A stretch of DNA of 64,000 nucleotides from Campanula takesimana (lineage: Eukaryota; Streptophyta; Magnoliopsida; Asterales; Campanulaceae), in the NCBI GenBank assembly GCA_026119855.1, contig JAOWBW010001041.1:434001-498000 (forward strand), read 5' to 3'. Shown here one piece after another: positions 10,041 through 20,456 of this stretch; positions within the stretch are counted from its first letter, which is position 1, and each line of letters opens with the position of its first letter. The notes under the pieces are model-generated. The model ran no database searches. It worked only from the letters and a program-made list of their open reading frames with translations, and was not told where the DNA came from. The translations under genes were made by a program, and so were the position numbers.

Positions 10041-10682
10041 TGAAGAGTATGAGTATACTCGTCTTTTTCCTTTGGTATCTTTGTGATTCTGATTTGTGAA
10101 TATCTTAGATATAGTTGTAATTATTTATTTATTTTGTAGTTAATTAGGATTTACTTGACTAACATACTCATAGTTATCTTTGGTAAGTATTTGTGTATTT
10201 TAGGTGTTTTATTTTTGGGTGGACTCTCAAATGAAATATATGATTGGATCTTGAAGATCTCGTGGATGGAAAGGACTTGCCGAAAAGCTTATAAAAGCCA
10301 TTCGGCTTTGTCATTGTTTTTTACGCATTCTGAGCATTCGAAATCACAGAGAGAAAATCCTTGAGAGTCCTTGTGTCCTTAGATGTTCTTCTCAAAAGAA
10401 CTCTAAGTGTTTTGAGTGTTTTTGTGAGATCTAGAAGTCTAGATTAGTTTGATCTTTTAATATTTTGTTTTCTTTCATTCGACTTGTACTCTGCAAGATC
10501 GCTTTTAATATATGAAAGTTTTCCAGCAAGATTTCTTGCTGAAGTGTTTTTAATTCCGTTACTTTATTTCCGCTGCATATTTTCTGATACTTGACAAGGC
10601 AACTGTCTTGACAACTGTGAGCACAGTTATACTCACAGTTGATTGTTTTTCAGAACAGTCCTAGCCGGCCTAATTTCTTACA
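10041..10682 (+). repeat. Copia-1 3' LTR
   Basis: Near-identical to 658-1,300. Visible differences include gagtatact for gggtatact, one fewer T in the long T run, and a few single substitutions. It is followed by the target duplication GGTAT. Confidence 0.95.
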
Positions 10683-11046
10683 GGTATTTTTTAATGGGAC
10701 ACCCAAAATGACAAAATTGGTACTCCTTATGTCTCAGTTTAATGTTTTTACTTTTCTTTTTGTTATGTCTCAGTTTAAGGTTTTTAGTTGTTTTATTCCT
10801 TAAATGACAAATGATGAATAGTGTTTTGGACAATCTTGTCTCCATAAAGCTCATTTATTACAAAAAAAAACTATCACTTACCTATCTATTTTTCACCTAC
10901 TTGCTTTATGAATGGACAATTATATCTTCCACCCACTACTATTTTTTACCCAAGTTTGTTTTAATCTCTTAATAAGCATGCAAAGTCAAACTAAGAACAT
11001 TAAACAGGGACGGAGGGAGTACTTTGTTATAAGACAAAGGAGTGTG
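10683..11046. mobile_element. Right part of the split Stowaway-like MITE
   Basis: Resumes the MITE begun at 478: the target duplication, then 'aatgggacacccaaaatgac'. It is interrupted by a second MITE (10,721-11,021) and ends with ACTTTGTTATAAGAC, the complement of the CTATAACAAAGT start at ~490. An A/T run follows at 11,053. Confidence 0.55.
10721..11021. mobile_element. Stowaway-like MITE nested in the previous one
   Basis: Left end TACTCCTTATGTCTCAG and right end GGGACGGAGGGAGTA are inverted copies, both continuing with a shared 'tttaatgtt' block. TA lies at each border. About 300 bp, no coding capacity. Confidence 0.7.
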
Positions 11047-11206
11047 TCCTTAAAAAAAAAAAAAAAAAAAGGGTCAAACTAGACCATCGTTCTTGAACAG
11101 AGACGGCTTGAGTATATTCTTATTTTGAAATGCCACATTTTTTTAGACAATGTAAGCAGAATGAGTAGGTTTTGGGGAGAATAGTTTCTCCATAAAAATA
11201 ATACTA

Positions 11207-11340
11207 GGGCACAAAATCTTACTCACAAAATCCTATATGTATTGATTTTGTTAGTGTTTTTAATTAGAGTGTGGCGGGTTCATTATCGATGCAACCAATA
11301 AAATATCGCCACCTCATGTTGTAAGCAAGATTTTGTGCCC
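11207..11340. mobile_element. 134 bp MITE (family J, copy 1)
   Basis: 20 bp inverted termini: GGGCACAAAATCTTACTCAC and its near-complement ending TTTTGTGCCC. The centre (GTGTTTTTAATTAGAGTGTG, then CGATGCAACCAATAAAATATCGCCA) is shared with 16,036-16,194, showing a family. Superfamily not decided. Confidence 0.7.
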
Positions 11341-11381
11341 TCGGGTAAAAAGTCCACTTATTATTAGTAGTATTACCCTTA

Positions 11382-12070
11382 GACCATCTCCAAGAGTCAC
11401 TCTATTACTTCAAAACACCACAATTTGGTGTAAAAACCCTCTCCAACAATCACTCTAAAAGCCACGCTATTTTAGCGTGGGAGGCCATTTATGCTAGATT
11501 TGGTGCAACGCCAAACTTCACGCTATCCCTTATCCGTTTTTTTTTTCTTTTTCTTTTTGCGGTTTCCGCTTTTCCTGTTTGCCGTTTACTTCTTTTTTTT
11601 TTTATTATTATTTTTTTTTGTTTCCCTCATTTTCTTGTTTTCTTCTCCTAGTATATATTAAAGATAATGTAAATAACAAAAAATAATTAGATAAACTCAC
11701 ATAAATTACAAATTTAAACTGCAAATACAAATAAATTGTGTTTTGAAGCATTTTCATTTAATTATCAAATTTAATATTTCTTTTTATATATTTATATTTT
11801 AAATATACTAATTTATATTTATTATTTTCATATTTAATTACTTAATTTATAACATAATATTTAATATAATGTAATTTGAATCATTTAATAATAATGATGA
11901 TAATATATGTTAATGGTTAACATTTTAATTAAATGAAATGATAAGAAATATTCTGAGAATATTCTGATTTGGTGCAAGATTTGAAGTAAGCTGTTGGAGA
12001 TGGTGGAAGATATTTGGTGCTGAAGTTGCACTATTTTAGTGTTTTGGTGTATAAACTGTTGGAGATGCTC
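11382..12070. mobile_element. PIF/Harbinger-like MITE, 689 bp
   Basis: Begins GACCATCTCCAAGAGT and ends with the complement ACTGTTGGAGATGCTC, flanked by TTA at 11,379-11,381 and 12,071-12,073. A 3 bp TTA duplication with a CATCTCCAA-type terminus is typical of the PIF/Harbinger group. The interior is very AT-rich with no gene. Confidence 0.72.
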
Positions 12071-12225
12071 TTAAACCCTAAACCTTAAACCTATAAATAA
12101 TAATTTTTTATAACTTATAACGGAACTAATTTCCCTTAAAAAATTCTGAAATTTTCTGAAACGGAAAACCATGACACTAGTGTGGAAAACAAAAAGTGCT
12201 CCTATCCAATTGATAAATTGATATA

Positions 12226-12405
12226 GTCGTTCCGTCTCAAAATGATCTTTCTGTTTGACTATTCAAACTTATTAAGGATATGAACACTTACTTCACTAGC
12301 CATGTTTTGGTTGTGCACTTTTAAAGCCTAGATTGTAGAAATGAGATTTTTTTTTTAGGACAATGAAACATTACAAATGAAAAAATCATTTTAGGACGGA
12401 AGGAG
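12226..12405. mobile_element. Stowaway-like MITE (family B, copy 1)
   Basis: TIRs GTCGTTCCGTCTCAAAATGATC and TTTAGGACGGAAGGAG flanked by TA. The interior block 'actattcaaactt..taaggatatgaacactt' also occurs in the MITEs at 19,935 and 26,890, so these are one family. A short diverged inverted pair with GGTCTCACAA words follows at 12,412-12,475. Confidence 0.75.
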
Positions 12406-12480
12406 TATAAAGTCTGGTGTGAAACGGTCTCACAAATAAATAAGACGGATCTCATCGACGAGACCAGTCTCACAAACCCA

Positions 12481-12975
12481 AGTTTTTGTCTTGAGTCGTT
12501 TTCTGCTCCGATTGAACAGGCAAAACCCTTCCCGCCCTCCCATTTTCCCTTCAAAACCTGCAACTTCCACCGTCTCTTCCGATCACATGCCATTTGCGAG
12601 GTTAGAACCCTAACTTTTCCATTATTGTTTAAATTATGTCGTTGATATAATTCATTGTTCAATTACGTTCATACATATGATCCCAATTTGAGCTCCAAAA
12701 ATACATGGATTTGTAAAATTCGTAATCAAACAAATAAGTATAAATTCACATCTCAATACAGGATTCGTTACAACGTGCACAGAGCGTAGCTTTGCCCGTC
12801 ACTTCTTCAACATGTACATACATTAATTTATGCAGAAATTAAGTAGGTAACGGCTGATTTTACAGAAACATAATAATAAAAGACAGATTCACTTTATTGT
12901 GATTCTGGAATTAATATTGCATCCTACTAACTTCATTAAGGAATACATAAATCACAGCTTCTTTATTCCAGCTAC
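12481..12975. other. Unassigned stretch downstream of the RADIALIS-like gene
   Basis: Contains a C-rich patch (12,515-12,560) and an exon-like ATGCCATTTGCGAG^GTTAG context at 12,586, but no continuing exon that I can recognise. I see no reliable gene. Confidence 0.4.
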
Positions 12976-14010
12976 TTAATGCGGTACGGTAAGCCGTTTA
13001 TGGAGCTCGAGGTTTCTCATCCTGCATTTCGGAACAGAAGAAGTCAATATTAGAAAATATGACTCAGCATTTTGTGATTTCATGTATACATTCTTATGTC
13101 ATATTGTCATCTGCTCTGTGCCCCATGAATTAGATCAACGTGTGTGTATGGATTCTTTATATGTTAGTGATGCACTTGAGTTCCACGCACAATGTAGAAA
13201 GTGTTTTGTCCGTCCTCCCGCTTCAAACAACAACAGTAACAACAAAACCTTAGTCTCAAAATGATTTGGGGTCTGTTCCTCCCACTTCGAAATGACAAAT
13301 GAATTACCAAGTTTGAAATTCATGCAAAGTTTTATGTATTTGTGGCATGCAAGAAAGGGCAGATGAATATGGTTGAGAAGACAACTACGTAGTCTCAACA
13401 GGCTTTGGTTGTTTGGATTGAGTTGTGTCAGCATCATGCCCATGAGTAAGATAACAAAGCTTGCATAAACAAGAAAAAAGTATGTATTCATCATTATGGA
13501 GTTAACATTTAACTGACAGTATTTTCAGTTGATAGTTATGGGCCCAGATTTTTGGTGGTTGATTTGGTAATATGGGATGATGGTTGTTAAATTTAGTAAA
13601 GACTATAGGCACCGAGAGGGTACAGTACGTCAAGAAGGTTGGAAGTGGGGACATGGAATTAATATAGAAGGTGATAGCTAGCTATATATCTAATTGTTGG
13701 GGTCACTTTGTTCATTGTAGAAACTGAGGAAGTGCATAGTGTACTCTATATAATGTTATATCTTATAGCTACACTTACCAGTGGTCCTGTAATTTGGATA
13801 TGGAACGCGTCCGTTCTCGATATGCTGGACATCCTGGACAAGAATTTCATAGTGCCTCTTCACTTCAGCAGCAGTTTTGCCACCCACAGCCTTGGCAACA
13901 TTATGCCAGCGATCTGGGGTGTCCTTATCAAACACAGCTAAAGCCTTTTCAAAGGCTTTGTTATCCTTGGCAGTCCATGAGCCTGAGCCGCGTGAAGACA
14001 TTGAGGCCAT
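12976..14010 (-). CDS. RL: RADIALIS-like single-SANT/MYB protein, two exons
   Basis: Small plant nuclear DNA-binding protein of the RAD/RL/RSM family, which competes with or modulates two-repeat MYBs of the DIV type in development. Exon 1 starts at 14,010 ([20 protein letters not shown]) and encodes one SANT repeat at residues ~11-65 with W, W and Y at the usual spots ([32 protein letters not shown]). The family motif [10 protein letters not shown] follows. Unspliced, the frame closes at 13,756. A consensus donor (CTG^GTAAGTG) sits at 13,778. A good acceptor lies at 13,022 (TTCCGAAATGCAG), and the segment after it encodes MRNLELHK, clearly the family tail (RMRNLKLQ). The strong donor gives an immediate stop; a weaker donor four bases on (AA^GTGTAG, 13,774) joins in frame and ends at 12,976. 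So exon 1 is certain and the C-terminus is uncertain. Confidence 0.82.
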
Positions 14011-14150
14011 TTGTAAAAATCGAGGAGTTGGCCCGAAGCTGGGAGGGAGGCTGTTTAGTGAGAAAGGTTGAATATAGTCAATGGAGAATACTCTTTAGTC
14101 AAGACTTTAAGAGATGATATGTGTGTCAAGAGGTGGCCAAATGTGTGCTC

Positions 14151-14158
14151 TTTTTATA
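14151..14158 (-). promoter_or_regulatory. TATA box of the RADIALIS-like gene
   Basis: TATAAAAA on the minus strand 141 bases before the start codon, giving an inferred 5' leader of about 110 bases. No MITE lies between promoter and gene. Confidence 0.65.
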
Positions 14159-14159
14159 A

Positions 14160-16035
14160 GCTCATGAAGTAGAGTGAGGTCTTGCCAGTTGGCCAGTAAA
14201 GGTTGCAAGGATTTGAAGAATTTAACTCTTTGTTTCCTTGAGAACCACAAGATGAGCAGGACAAATAAATATCGAACGAGGTGGAAGAATAAGGATCTCC
14301 AATGACTTTCTGATCCCCCTTTATTTTTTTTAAGAGGCTGGGGTCTTCTTATGTATCTTACACTACGTCTTATTAAGTACAATTTCCCTTATTTAGGCTT
14401 TAATTACGTGGGGTTTCTTATAGAAATCCACATTAAAGATCCAAAAACAGCTGAAGCTACACACTTGTAATTAGAAACATCCTTGAGCTTATTTTTTTCC
14501 TTCGAACCAATTACTGATAAACACTTAGTCACATGGTTTGGTTTATTGGGATCGCCTAATTATTTGTTAACAGGGAAATGCGGTGAGTCAGGTCCTTAAG
14601 TGGATAAGTAAGCTAGTAAAAAAATGAGTATCAAGGATAATATTCAGAAAACATCTTGTCACCCAAGAATACAATGGGTCCCGCCCACAGAGCAAATTGT
14701 CTATACAGGGGATCTCACTGAGGTTGCCACAACCTAAACTTAACCATGTTTAGAAGTTGTCCTGAATCAACATTCTAGACATAGATATGACCATGAGTCC
14801 GTACAATGATTAACTTATCTTCTTTTTTCTAAGAAAAGGTCCTCTACACGTATTACTCACTCTATGGCCAAACTCTGGGTCTTTATGTTTTTTTAGCATT
14901 ATGGGTTCCATTTGAAGCAGCAAGGCTTCTCCTTTAACTTTACTTTGAACTTGAAAGTTTATCTGTTTTTCTTATCATCGACTCGAAATTGATTTTCTAC
15001 TGTCTCCTTTTCACATCTCTTCTGTACGCGTTTGGTTTAAGAGTTTGTTTAATATCTTTGTAGGATCTACATTCGTCAAACTTGATTAAGGAGCTCCTTG
15101 TAACCAGTTGTGTTGTTGGTAAGAATTTGGTCATGTTTTAGACCACCCAGTAAAAAGGTATGCTTACTTTTAACTTGCTAATTGTAACATATTCTCATTC
15201 TTACTACTTTATATGTTTTGTTTAATCGTGGAAAGTTTGACCACCAAAAGAGATAAAAGGACAAGTAGAAAAGGGATTTGCGTCATTTTGAAAGCACATT
15301 TGGTTGAACAAGTCATAAGGAAAAGATGAACACGTTCAAACTAAGAGAAACAAGGTTTGAAAATACGAAGGAAAAACAATTGCACACGGGTTAAATATTA
15401 GGTAATTAAATAATAGAAACATATTATAGTTATTATTGCCATGTTTAAAAGAATCCTAACATGCTTGAAGAAGTCATAAGGAAAAGATGAACATGTTCAG
15501 GAAAGGGACATGTTTCTAAAAGAAAGGAAAGATTTGTTTACTCATGTTTTTCTGTTTTTTTTTCTTGAAAAACTAAAAAGCAATGTTTACGTTTAGAGTG
15601 TTTTTAAGATGAGAATGTTGAAATGGGTTAGTAATATACTGGAAAAAAATAATGAGAAAATTGCACATGGCAGTTTGGACTAAAAAATATGTCGATATCC
15701 AGTGCATTAGGTATGGAACAGCTGTTGTCTAGGACTTAAAACAAAAAATAAGAGAAAACATTAATTATTCTAAATATTTTAAACATTTTTTTTCTAAATT
15801 ATTTATCCTTATTAATTGTTGGATGGTTTTGTTGTTACTTAATTAATTAAGTCACGAGTTATTAAAAAAAAAACATGTATTTTAATGGGGAGCAATGAGC
15901 ATAGTAGGAAACAAAGGATAATAATTGATTCACATTCGTAAAGTGGACAACCATTCAGAACAAATATAAATAGTCACCAAGACCATCTATTTATTTGAGA
16001 CAGAGGGAGTAATAAATAAGAAAGGGAAATAATAA
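14160..16035. other. Intergenic DNA upstream of the RADIALIS-like gene
   Basis: No gene, LTR or clear TIR pair found. It has a short direct repeat: 'gaacaagtcataaggaaaagatgaac' (15,305-15,330) recurs near 15,467-15,492. A degenerate MITE end (GAGACAGAGGGAGTA) lies near 15,998-16,012. Confidence 0.5.
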
Positions 16036-16194
16036 AGTTACAAAAGATGGCTACAAAATGTGGCTTACAAAATGAGGTGTCATAATTGTGTTGGTGTTTT
16101 TAATTGAAGTGTGTCGGGTCCACTATCGATGTAGCCAATGAAATATCGCCACCACACCTTGTATCCATAATTTTGTAAACTTCTTTTGTAAGCC
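16036..16194. mobile_element. MITE (family J, copy 2)
   Basis: The termini, with TTACAAAAGATGG at left and the complement of CTTCTTTTGTAAGCC at right, are inverted. The middle, TGTTTTTAATTGAAGTGTG then TATCGATGTAGCCAATGAAA, matches the copy at 11,207. More diverged than copy 1. Confidence 0.6.
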
Positions 16195-16349
16195 TAGCAT
16201 TACCCAATAAGAAAACATAATAAAATATTTGCGGTTGATTGTGAATTTATGATTATTTTATCTCTGGTCATCCAATGTGACTGCATGAAGTATATCTCTT
16301 GAGTTTGGATATTCTATTATTGATGTGAAGTTCTGCTCATCTCAGAGAT

Positions 16350-17204
16350 TAGGGCTGAGCTCGGTACGGTTTGGTTCGGTATTTGGCCAAAACCGGTACC
16401 GAGCCGAACATATCGGTTTTAGGTGAAAGCGAAACCGTTACCGTCGGTTTTAATCGGTATCGGTGTGATCGGTTTACGGTTCGGTTATGGTCGGTTTCGG
16501 TACCATTTCGGTTCTCACCGCAAAGATAGATGAGGGTAGAGAAACACAAATATATTGATGCAATACTAGAAGAATCGAAGGCCAATTTTGAAAACAAAAG
16601 GCTTACCCAGACCATATAGAGAAACTGAGAGAGAAAAGAAAAACTCACCTGATTAGAACTCAGTTGCCGTGAACAAGACAACACCACCACCACCATAGCT
16701 ATCAATTCTCAAATTTACAGAGTACTTGAAATCAACCCAATTGACCGTTCAATTCACCTTGCCGGCGAACTGGAACTGGAACTGGAGAGTGAAGATCGAA
16801 ATCAGAGAGTGAGATTGAAGAAGAATGGAAAGCGCGAGAAGCAAGGGAGTCTTACCGGTGGTTGCCGCTGCCGGCGACGAGAAAGGGCAGGTGAAGAAGC
16901 GGCGGCGCAAGGCTAGGGTTAGGACAAGAAGATATCGCGTTTGAAGAAAATTAAGAAAGTGAGGCGGAGGGTTCAGAAGTCGGAAGGAAGGAGTATATAT
17001 CCAAAACACAAAACGACGACGTTGTGTTTATCGGTTCGGTTCGGTATTAATTGTCGGGAGCCATATCCACAACCGAAGCCGAACCGCTTAGTTCGGTTTT
17101 CAGAATTCCATGAACCGTGCCATACCATTATGCTATTGGTTCGGTTTTTCGGTTTCGGTTTTTTCGGTATTTTCGGTTTTTGTCGGTTTTTTTGCTCACC
17201 CCTA
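16350..17204. mobile_element. Non-autonomous hAT element, 855 bp
   Basis: Starts TAGGGCTGAGC and ends GCTCACCCCTA. The 8 bp duplication TCAGAGAT is perfect at 16,342-16,349 and 17,205-17,212. An 8 bp duplication with TAGGG-type ends is diagnostic for hAT. Both subterminal regions hold many CGGTTTCGGT/CGGTTCGGT words, in opposite orientation relative to the ends, the usual form of hAT transposase binding sites. No transposase frame; long frames here are by-products of the repeats. Confidence 0.88.
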
Positions 17205-17212
17205 TCAGAGAT

Positions 17213-18026
17213 GCTTCCTTTCAATGTTGGACCAGGTGTCAAATATTTTTTCTTCTCTCTCTCTCTTTTTTTTAATTTTTATGAGAGCGTATCTACTCCG
17301 TTTGTCGCAAAAATATAGTCTCAATTAACAAGTCAAACTTTCTAAAAATAGGAGTACTTGTTCATACACCTTTCAAATCGACTAATATTATACCTTTTCT
17401 TAGAAGTCAAACTATTTTTTGGGACGAACCCAAAGAAAAATGGACTACGATTTTGGCACAGAGAGTGTTATGAATGGATCAAAAGATATTACTCCGTATT
17501 TAAATTTTTCGTTGGACGAGTTGTTTGCCATATTTGGGATTTTTTTTATGTCAAACTGTTACTATATTTGTTAAGTTTAATATGTTGTTAAATTTAATAT
17601 CTGAAAGTGATTGTGGCCCCTTAAATCAAGTTGCTTATGTCGAGTATCTCCACCATATACTAATGGGGCTGTGCTGATGATTAGATGAAAACTACGTAAA
17701 GAAACTTTCTAGGAATCTAATACAACAAGATTGAAGTTTTTGTGTTAATCAAGATACACCTCCATACGAGATGAAATCCACTTGTGGTACACAAGTGGTA
17801 CACAAAGTGTGGTACAGAGGATTTCCTCTCCATACATACCGATATTTGGAATCCTTATTATCCTTCCAAGCCGAAAGTAACATTTGTGGATTCTTAGTCT
17901 CACTCCCTTTTATTTAGGGCTCTTGTGCCTGGTGGTCCTTTTATCAACTTGGAGTCGGGTACATTGGACCTCAATGGTCCTAGGACTAGCTGTAGCTAGT
18001 GATATGTGCCATTAATCACAATTTGC
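17213..18026. other. Unassigned intergenic stretch
   Basis: Holds degenerate MITE ends (CTACTCCGTTTGTCGC at 17,294; GGAGTACTTG at 17,351) and a duplicated GTGGTACACAAGTGG-type block (17,785-17,815). No gene seen. Confidence 0.45.
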
Positions 18027-18294
18027 TACTCCCTTTGTCCCTAAATGAGTATCCATTTTCAGACAATCTTTGTCCCAAAATGAGTGTTTTTTTTTAACAT
18101 AACTTTGTCTCTCTCTAAATGTTTTTTTTTTCGAATTTTTTTTCACCGGTCTCTTTATACTTGCAAAACTAAGTGTTTGCAAAGAGGATTACAAGATTAT
18201 ATATGAATCTTTGCCACCAAATTGTACAAAAAGTTAAGATTTTCGGATGTCCTTTAAAATGAAATTGGACACTCATTTAGGGACAGAGAGAATA
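18027..18294. mobile_element. Stowaway-like MITE
   Basis: TA then CTCCCTTTGTCCCTAAATG; right end CATTTAGGGACAGAGAGAA then TA. Terminal ~25 bases are inverted copies (18,029-18,054 and 18,267-18,292). No coding capacity. Confidence 0.75.
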
Positions 18295-18660
18295 CCATTT
18301 AATGACTTTATTTAGATGCTGCTTAGATTCCTTCTTTATGGTTGATTATAGGCGAGACACCGAGGCTACATTTTGTCATCTCACTCAAAGAAGGATAAAG
18401 TCCGAGTTGGTCCATAATCCGCCTTTCTTTTATGTAGATCTACTTTGAAACTTAAAAGAAATTGTCAGCCTTATAATCAACTTACTTGATAATGAGGTTT
18501 CAAACTTCCCTTTAGTTTATTTTTCTCTGTTCATGGTTTGATCGACCAATTATCATTACCAGTTTTGTGGAGGGAGCCAGGAATCTAAAATGGTATTGTG
18601 GTGGGAAGAAGAACACCAGTGAATCCTGGTCCTTTAATTGATCCTAATATTAATTCTCGA

Positions 18661-18869
18661 TAGTCTCCTTTTTGACTTTTTATGGTCAACAAAAATGAAT
18701 TTTGACCAACCATTGGTGAAGATCTAACCATTCTAGTGAAATTCTAAAATTTGACATTTTTTAGAATTTCATTGTGATCATTAAATTAATACCAATGTTT
18801 GGTCAAAGTTTATTTTTGTTTACCATAAAAAAATTAAAATGAGACTATCTTTCCGAGGCAGAGGGAGTA
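18661..18869. mobile_element. Palindromic MITE
   Basis: The two halves are inverted copies along nearly the whole length: 'tatggtcaacaaaaatgaa' against 'ttatttttgtttaccata', and 'gtgaaattctaaaa' against 'ttttagaatttcat'. TA borders, right end GCAGAGGGAG. It would form a long hairpin RNA. Confidence 0.6.
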
Positions 18870-19137
18870 TATTAGAGCATCTTCGAACAAAAGGCACATG
18901 TAGAGATCAAACTAATGTTGCTTAAATGAAATTATGTCATTAAATATTTAAGTGCGAAATAGGGGATGTGGTGTTTCTACTAGAGTCATACAAACTTTTT
19001 TGTGAGATTCACATGTAATCTACAGCAAGTGACAACGTAGTATCTTCCTGCATGTGACTGGAAGGAAGAAATTTACAAAGATAGGAATGCTTATAGTTGA
19101 TAATGCATCTGTGGTTTCTGCTCTATATACTCCTTCC

Positions 19138-19396
19138 GTCCCATAACAATGTGCACAAACTTCCTCTTTGGGTGTCCCATTGATAAGTCACACTTTCTTA
19201 AAATGGAAATTTTACATAATTCTTTAATCTATGGGAACCATTTGTCATACTCACAACAACTAGACACTACTATTCCCTAACCCACTCTCTCTCTCCTACC
19301 TCACTTTACATACTCACAACAACTACCCTCTACTATTCCTCCTTAATTCTCGTGCACTCACAATTTTGCGCACATTGTTATGGGACGGGGGGAGTA
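19138..19396. mobile_element. Stowaway-like MITE (same family as the one split by Copia-1)
   Basis: TIRs CTCCTTCCGTCCCATAACAATG and CATTGTTATGGGACGGGGGGAG between TA dinucleotides. Shares internal blocks with 478-657 plus 10,683-11,046. Confidence 0.8.
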
Positions 19397-19508
19397 TCCG
19401 TTAAATAATATATGATCCTCATTGCTTAAAAAATAACGGATTGAGAATAAAAATGATTGAAAATAAAGATTCAGAAAGATAATAAGTGAACAATCAATCT
19501 GTCTTTAG

Positions 19509-20450
19509 TCTGCCAAGGAATTCGAGGATCAAGTTGCAAAGGATCATATTGCTGTTACGGACACTGAATTTTGGCTACGATTCTATGAGTGACAGGAATT
19601 GTTAAAATCTTTAGATCTTGTGATAAAGTTGCACCATGAAGAAGCAACCTCTCTGCTCAAAGAGAAAGATAACATATATTACTCTCTTCCTAATTTGATT
19701 AGGAATGTTTTTTTATATTCTTTTCCTTAAAACTTTTTACCTCCGTACACCTACTTTGATACTAAGCATTTTAAGATCCTTGGAAATAGACAGCAAGATA
19801 TTGTGGGACATAGTATACTTTTCTAACCTTATGCGTGCGGTTCTGGAATTATTTAACTTTTTCATTCTGTAAATTTAAGGTACCCTGGAAATGTCGTAAT
19901 TTGTGATATGAGCAATCTCAAGTGCAGAAACTGATACTCCCTCCGTCCCAAAATTATCTTCTTATTTGACTATTCAAACTTTTTAAGGATATGAACACTT
20001 GCTTCACTAGTCATGTTTTGTTTATGCACTTTTAAGCCTAAATTATCAAAACGGGAAGAACTTAATGGCAAATTAGAAGATCATTTTGGGACTGAGGGAG
20101 TATTAATTCTTCAGCTTAGGGTTGTAAGTAAGATTAATGATTGCAGTTTTTGTACCAACAAAAGCCAATTAATCTCTTTTTTCTTCTTTAGTGTTGTGCT
20201 TCAACCCAGGATAATGATGTTGATTTTGAAGAAAAAGCACTAGTTTGGCATGCAGTTGCGATTGTTATGTTTGAGGTAGATCAATCTTTGTGATTTGTTA
20301 TTCTCATGAAAAATTCACTAAACTTTAAAAACATTTAAGTATTAAGCTTTCAAGCTCGATAAGGCGACATAACAGGGACCAGCAACTCTACAAGCCTTTC
20401 TAACGGCGACGTGGATGTGCGGATTCAACGGAGATGAAACTCGAGGGTGA
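19509..20450 (+). pseudogene. Exon-like remnants of an unrecognised plant gene
   Basis: Three coding-looking pieces. (1) 19,509 to about 19,690 after an acceptor CTTTAG: frame includes AKEFEDQVAKDHIAVTD and SLDLVIKLHHEEATSLL, broken by TGA at 19,590. (2) 20,192-20,275, with a strong acceptor (TTTTTTCTTCTTTAG) and donor GAG^GTAGAT, encoding DNDVDFEEKALVWHAVAIVM. (3) from 20,376, after ACATAACAG, in frame with piece 2, ending at a TGA at 20,448-20,450. The family B MITE at 19,937 sits between pieces 1 and 2. I do not recognise the protein. Could be the broken 3' end of a real gene or a captured fragment. Confidence 0.38.
19937..20100. mobile_element. Stowaway-like MITE (family B, copy 2)
   Basis: CTCCCTCCGTCCCAAAATTATC at left and GATCATTTTGGGACTGAGGGAG at right, TA on both sides. 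Interior matches 12,226-12,405. Confidence 0.82.
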
Positions 20451-20456
20451 ATCAAG

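Larger units (their letters stand above)
658..10682 (+). mobile_element. Copia-1: complete Sirevirus-type Copia LTR retrotransposon
   Basis: Two ~643 bp LTRs (TG...CA) flank the element, and the 5 bp duplication GGTAT lies at 653-657 and 10,683-10,687. Internal order is tRNA-iMet primer site, gag, protease, integrase, reverse transcriptase, RNase H, a ~1.1 kb spacer, a third ORF, a purine tract and the 3' LTR. The Copia order, the large gag with two CCHC knuckles and the extra gene after pol point to the Sirevirus (SIRE/Maximus) lineage. I count about eight substitutions and one indel between the LTRs, so insertion is recent, yet pol is broken in several places; the element is probably non-autonomous. 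No nested insertion was seen inside it. Confidence 0.93.

Noticed and set aside
12586..12800. Start of a plus-strand gene at ATGCCATTTGCGAG
   Set aside because: A donor-like GT follows but no continuing exon could be found.
13082..13494. Frames on both strands beside the RADIALIS-like gene
   Set aside because: They lie within its intron region and have no homology signal.
16349..17328. Several 70-125 codon frames on both strands
   Set aside because: They arise from the CGGTT repeats and the arms of a non-autonomous hAT element.
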